A DNA stretch of 64,000 nt from Arthrobotrys musiformis (Eukaryota; Ascomycota; Orbiliomycetes; Orbiliales; Orbiliaceae). Positions 59,756 to 64,000 of this stretch are shown in pieces (position 1 is the first letter of the stretch; the number at the start of each line of letters is the position of its first letter). The notes under the pieces are model-generated. The model worked only from the letters and a program-made list of their open reading frames with translations, was not told the DNA's origin and ran no database searches. The DNA is taken from positions 4,248,501 to 4,312,500 of the forward strand of contig JAVHJL010000002.1 of NCBI GenBank assembly GCA_036971715.1, in the 5' to 3' direction. A program made the position numbers and the translations under genes.

Positions 59756-61215
59756 ATGCCGCCTCCACAGCTTCCGAAGGTCGGGAAGAACCTGTACAAC
59801 CAGGGCCTTGGGAAAGGTGCCAATAGCGGTGGAAGGTACGTGATTGCCCGCTCCCACTTTTTTCCCCTTCTCCACCCCACGTTTGGGAGCAGCGAGCTAC
59901 CCCTGTACCTTCGCCACGGAGCTAGCTGCTAAGCTCCCAAACAACGCGGTTTTGAAGATTGTTGGAGGTCGCTTTTGCTAACTGTCGTTTTTTCTGGTAT
60001 TAGAGTCCAACAGCCGGAAAAGTGAGTGAAGCTGTTGGGATTTTTTCCCCTCTAAGATCTGGGTATTTTTGATTGAAATACTAAAGGTCCGGTGTAGCAT
60101 CCTTTGCTGCGTCTGCCACCGACTGAAGCCACAGTCTCAATTCTCTACCCGCCAGTTGACGAAACACAAGGGTACCCTCTATCAGCGTACGTTTCCATCT
60201 TCTCTCCTCAAGATGCATCGTTGAAAAGGGTGGGAACTAACTTCGTCGGATTGATGCAGCGACTGGCGGCAAGGGAGGAAGACCGCAGCATCGAACTACC
60301 TGCAAGACTTGCACGGCCGACCAGACCACCGAGCTAACATGCATTGTCTGCGGCGAAACCAATGGGCTTGACCACTTTGCGAAGACCCAGAGGAAGAATC
60401 CGGATACTGCTGTAAGTCCCCTTCTAGGGCCATATGGAATATGGGTACTATGTGATGAAGGCAGAGATGGGCTTGATGCTGATTGATGGATTGATGGATG
60501 TAGCGCTGCAAGAACTGTATCAACATGCAGGCTGATATTGATCCGAACCTTGCGGTCCCTGACAGCGATGAATATGCATCGTCTGATGATTCGGAGGATG
60601 TATGTTCACCTGAATCCTGGCTATATTAAATATAATCTAACTAGCTTCTAGGAAGTGGACTTCGACACCGGCGCAAAGGAGCATCGAAACACGAACACAG
60701 TCGTCCGTGCTGGTGATACCAGTTACGCCGCCTCCAGCATCCACTCGAACACCCTGACTTCAGCCAACTTGAACCGCCTCGAACGAGCCACCGGACCCGT
60801 GATAACCCCACGCCCCGGGGCTGCTCAAGCGGCAGACGGATGGGTCACCAAATCCCGCCAACCGGCCCCCCAACAACAACTCCAATCCGAAACCATGACC
60901 ACGATGACCTACGACTCCGCCCCTCGACATGGAAACGTCCCACAACCCCCATCCAGCGTCATCAGCGGCGACTCCCGTACCCCCCTCCGTTCGATCCCGC
61001 CCAAACCCGCCACGGAGCTGCGTAAGAACGGATGGGCCAAGGTCAATAAGATCCCAAAGAAGGGACAGGCCCAGGGTATCAACGATATGAAATCCGACGA
61101 TGGATACGATGATTTCGATGGGTCTGTTACTTCTAGCGCCAGTACATGGACCGATCGGAAGAAAACCATCAAAACGGACTTTGACGATGATCCTTGGTCT
61201 CGACACTACAAGTAG
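59756..61215 (+). CDS. Stc1-domain protein
   Basis: Six exons in phase (59756-59835, 60004-60021, 60098-60186, 60260-60411, 60504-60599, 60652-61215) encode 332 aa. Exon 2 has 18 nt. Residues 34-118 form an Stc1-type treble zinc-binding domain: ILCCVCHRLKPQSQFS, CKTC (77-80), LTCIVC (90-93), the F-A-K-T-Q-R-K motif and ARCKNC (115-118). In fission yeast Stc1 bridges the RNAi effector (Ago1/RITS) and the CLRC H3K9 methyltransferase complex, so a nuclear role in heterochromatin formation is expected by family. The C-terminal two thirds are disordered (Ser/Thr/Pro) and end in an acidic/aromatic DDDPWSRHYK motif. Domain identity is by motif reading; the ATG chosen is the first and gives a good N terminus. 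Confidence 0.88.
60004..60021 (+). other. 18-nt microexon of the Stc1-domain gene
   Basis: Bounded by acceptor GGTATTAG and donor GTGAGT. It encodes part of Arg, then Val-Gln-Gln-Pro-Glu and two bases of Asn. Skipping would keep frame, so alternative use is possible. Confidence 0.7.
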
Positions 61216-61237
61216 CCCTTTTGCATCAAAAAGGGCT
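61214..61237 (+). repeat. hairpin overlapping the Stc1-gene stop codon
   Basis: Arms AGCCCTTTT and AAAAGGGCT (9 bp, perfect) with a 6-base loop GCATCA, followed by a T run. The left arm starts within the TAG stop codon. Confidence 0.85.
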
Positions 61238-62100
61238 TTTTTTGATTTTCATGTTTAGTTTTTTTTTTTTTTTTTTTTTTTGCCCGAGGCGTTTTTGGTT
61301 TATGGGGTTGGGTGTTAACTGGATTTTTGTTTCTTTTTCTTTATGGATGTTATGTGCTTTTAGACAGTTCAGGTCGATGGGGGGTATACTGGTCTCGTTT
61401 TCGGACGGTACAGCGGTATACCCCCCTTCCTGTTCACGTTGATTGATCATGGGTGGCGGGCTGGATATTCTCAACCTCTGTTTCATAACACACAAATACA
61501 GTGCTGCATGTATTTCATCCCGTATCTTTAGCCTCGAATCCACTAAATCTGCTTTTTAAGCTTTGTTATTTCGTGTTTGCCGGGGTATATGCGAAAGGTT
61601 TGGGTTTTTATATACACTAAATTCATTTGCGATGGATGTGGGTGGTATTCGCATGTAGCTGCTTATATTCGAGGGTGTGCAGGATATTGTGGATGCGCCT
61701 GAGTTTAAGTCATAGACGCACGAGTCGATCAGTGGGAAAGCTTAAATACTTTTTCCACGGCGGGATCTCCTGACTTGGATTCTTCCCGAGTCGATAAGCT
61801 TTTTATGAGTGAGTTTTTTTAAGGTACTGGTTACACGGGGCGTAGACGTCGGGTCCAACGCAAATGAATCTATAAATTAACACGCTTTAGGGATGTTTTA
61901 GAGGTGGTTTTAATGCTTCAATCGCGGCAGCACGGTTTACGAGATAACTTCGAGTACTTTATCACAGATGTTAAAGTCAAGATAATGGTAAAAAAAAATT
62001 CGATAGAATTAATATTATCCCCGCCTTCTTCTTCAAATCTCCAAGCGAAAGGAAACAGGTCTATATACTTCAAAAGCTCTAAAAATTCCTGCTTTCTTTC

Positions 62101-62137
<37 letters not shown>

Positions 62138-63295
62138 AAAGAAGAACGAAACAAAGGAAAAAGAACGCCAAAGGCTTCAAGAAAAAAGAAATATTCGCTT
62201 TTTTGAAAAGAAAAAAAAGAGGTAACAAAAAAAAAGAAAAGGGGAAGAGAGGAGGCGAGAGAGAGAGAAAAAATCCGATTGAGAAACAAAACATCCTATC
62301 AAAGGGCACGCACGCACTGAGAGGAATGAGATGTAAGGGGGTGGAGTTTACATACAAAAGAAAAAAAAAGAAGAAAATACTAACAAAGGAAAAAGGGTGT
62401 ACGAAAAAGCATTGTAAATGAAGGGCGAGAAAAAATAAACACCGGTGGTAATGCAAAAGCAGCAAAGAACAGTCAAAAAACAAAAAAGAGAGAGGCAACG
62501 AAAGAGTGAATTTGAACGCCAAAGAAAGTAAATATCCCGCTTTCTGAATCCAATGATGTAGGTTTTGGTCTTTTGAGGGGCGGCAGTGGTGGTGGGGGTT
62601 GGAATGTTAATACAAGGTTATAAAAGGGTGCTGGGGGGATTGCGCTGCTTGTTATTAAAAGAGTGTAGAGCAAAGGCAAAAAGACGACAAAAAGGTTGTT
62701 TATACAAAATTATTAGGACTTCTTCTGGTTCATCTTGAGTATAGGACCACCACAGTGTCAACCCTGAACTTCGTAGGAAACGATTTCGAAGGATCCCCGC
62801 GCGCAAGAAAGAGCTTTTTGTTTTTGGTACCGCCTGGGGAAGAATGAGTGAAAGGACGTTGTTCTTTTGGTGAGCGAAAAAAAATGTAAAGGGTGATGCG
62901 AAAGGAAGTGAGACATGTGGTTAGGAGTGTGAGAAGCGGTTCTAAAAACAAAATCGTTCGTAGCCGTATTCCACCTTCGAAGTTCGTGTCCGTTGGGCGA
63001 TTTTTTTTTCTCTAGGACATTTATTACAAACAGATATGGTAAAGAGGAGGGAAAAAAGCATACGCAACCCCGAGGCAAAAAAGGAGATAAAAGAGAATTT
63101 CGCTAACAAGAAGATATGAAGACCCCACCGCTGAAATATGGAACAAAAACTGGTAAAAATCACATGTCTAAGGTGCGAGAATATCAAAGTACATGAACAA
63201 AGGAAATGTGAAATATGCAAAATATGTGCAAGGACGTCCTTCGGCTTCATGAGTCGTGGGATGCAGAGGAAGTGTACATACGGAACGCAAAGACT
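61216..63295. other. convergent intergenic region
   Basis: No gene is seen. It holds a 23-T run (61259-61281), a 28-A run (62105-62132) and long A/G-rich DNA at 62100-62420. It separates the ends of the Stc1-domain gene (plus) and the right-edge gene (minus). Confidence 0.5.
62105..62132 (+). repeat. poly-A run
   Basis: Twenty-eight consecutive A bases, in purine-rich DNA. It could be a length-variable simple repeat. Confidence 0.95.
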
Positions 63296-64000
63296 TTACC
63301 GTTTCGATCCGGCATAGGCAGTTGCAGCGGCTGAAGCGGCCCAGTTTCCGTTGTCGAGAAGCGGGGAGTTCCACTTGGGGATGGGGCTGTCATCTTCCGA
63401 GTTACGCTGACCAGATCGCTTTCGTCCCTTTGGTGCCTCATTTCGGAGACCAGTGCTTATAACCTGGAGCTGTGGCTTCTGCTGCTTGTGTGAAGGAGGC
63501 GTCGGGTAGCCATGGGAAGGGACAGAGCGCTCGGGTGTTCCTTGCTGAGACAGAACCGGCGATCCTCGTTCAAGTTTCCTCATGGCCTTGGCAGCTGAGA
63601 TGAGGACCTCGTCTAAGAGTTCCTCTTCCTCATCTGGGGTTTCGTAACGGGCTGCAGAGTTCCTGGCCATTTGTCGACGGGCCTTGCTGTTCGACGAAGT
63701 CAACTGAGTCTGTGGCTCGACTCTTGGCGGGTACGACGGATTCCTCTTAATCTGCGAGTTCATGCTAGGAGGTGGCGAGATTAGTTGAGTCCGCGAGTGT
63801 CGGTTGTTGCCGTTGAGGCCGGCGATATTCGGGATCTCGGAAACCTGGATCGGTGCATACTCTCGGCTGGCTTCCTTAAAGTCGCCGGAGGACGTGCCTG
63901 TCGGGCTCGAGACTTGATCGATAATCATTGACGACCTGTTTGACGACCACGGACCGCACCCAACTTGTGCCTCGATATCGTCAGCAGGGCTGACCGGGAT
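63296..64000 (-). CDS. C-terminal part of a disordered hypothetical protein (runs off the window)
   Basis: The frame is open from the right edge to a TAA at 63296-63298 (234 codons seen), so the start lies outside the window; the ATG at 63928 is internal. The visible part is Ser/Pro/Gln/Asn-rich with one likely helix (TPDEEEELLDEVLISAAKAM) near 63610, a PTPPSHKQQ segment and a GRKRSGQR basic patch. Composition suggests a nuclear regulator with a low-complexity tail, but I do not recognise it. Confidence 0.7.
   Translation of the reverse strand: MPVSPADDIEAQVGCGPWSSNRSSMIIDQVSSPTGTSSGDFKEASREYAPIQVSEIPNIAGLNGNNRHSRTQLISPPPSMNSQIKRNPSYPPRVEPQTQLTSSNSKARRQMARNSAARYETPDEEEELLDEVLISAAKAMRKLERGSPVLSQQGTPERSVPSHGYPTPPSHKQQKPQLQVISTGLRNEAPKGRKRSGQRNSEDDSPIPKWNSPLLDNGNWAASAAATAYAGSKR

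Overview
The window looks like nuclear DNA of a filamentous ascomycete (Pezizomycotina). The genes are split by short introns (mostly 53 to 130 nt) with GTRNGT-type donors, CTAAC/CTGAC-like branch sites and TAG/CAG acceptors. The recognisable proteins are typically fungal: two Zn2Cys6 cluster proteins, a fungal-type Hsp70 relative, an Stc1-domain protein and a mitochondrial complex I PSST/20-kDa subunit. Wide AT- and homopolymer-rich spacers and very low gene density (about 14 protein genes in 64 kb) fit an early-diverging class such as Pezizomycetes or Orbiliomycetes, but the class is only a guess. All exon maps below come from reading splice sites and checking phase by hand; none has transcript support.

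Layout. Positions 2.4-12.3 kb carry four plus-strand genes: an unknown basic protein, a MIT-like/QPIQ-repeat protein, an S33 proline iminopeptidase (8 exons) and a short-chain dehydrogenase. Positions 12.3-25.1 kb are a 12.8-kb stretch with no gene I can support. At 25.1-27.6 kb lies a fusion of a Zn2Cys6 DNA-binding cluster to a maltose/galactoside-type O-acetyltransferase. A tRNA-Val(CAC) with a 50-nt intron lies at 29.4 kb. The complex I subunit (30.5-31.3 kb, plus) converges on a small histone H1-tail-like protein (32.8-33.4 kb, minus), whose 3' flank holds a perfect 14-bp hairpin.

Positions 36.8-55.2 kb are all minus strand: a coiled-coil protein, a roughly 1,290-codon disordered ORF with essentially no methionine, an Hsp70-family ATPase whose conserved phosphate-1 loop can be restored only by a 2-nt exon (or an odd alternative), a Zn2Cys6/fungal-TF-domain regulator with two possible N termini, and a small Cys-rich protein. 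Positions 56.2-61.2 kb carry two plus-strand genes: an unknown protein with a diverged octapeptide array and an acidic tail, and an Stc1-domain protein expected to link RNAi to heterochromatin. The C-terminal end of an unknown disordered protein runs off the right edge on the minus strand.

There is no biosynthetic cluster or operon-like logic. The genes look like independent housekeeping, regulatory and chromatin genes. The unusual features are the very small exons (2, 15, 18 and 19 nt in four genes), the methionine-free ORF, the two domain fusions, the hairpins next to stop codons and the large gene-free block upstream of the fusion gene.
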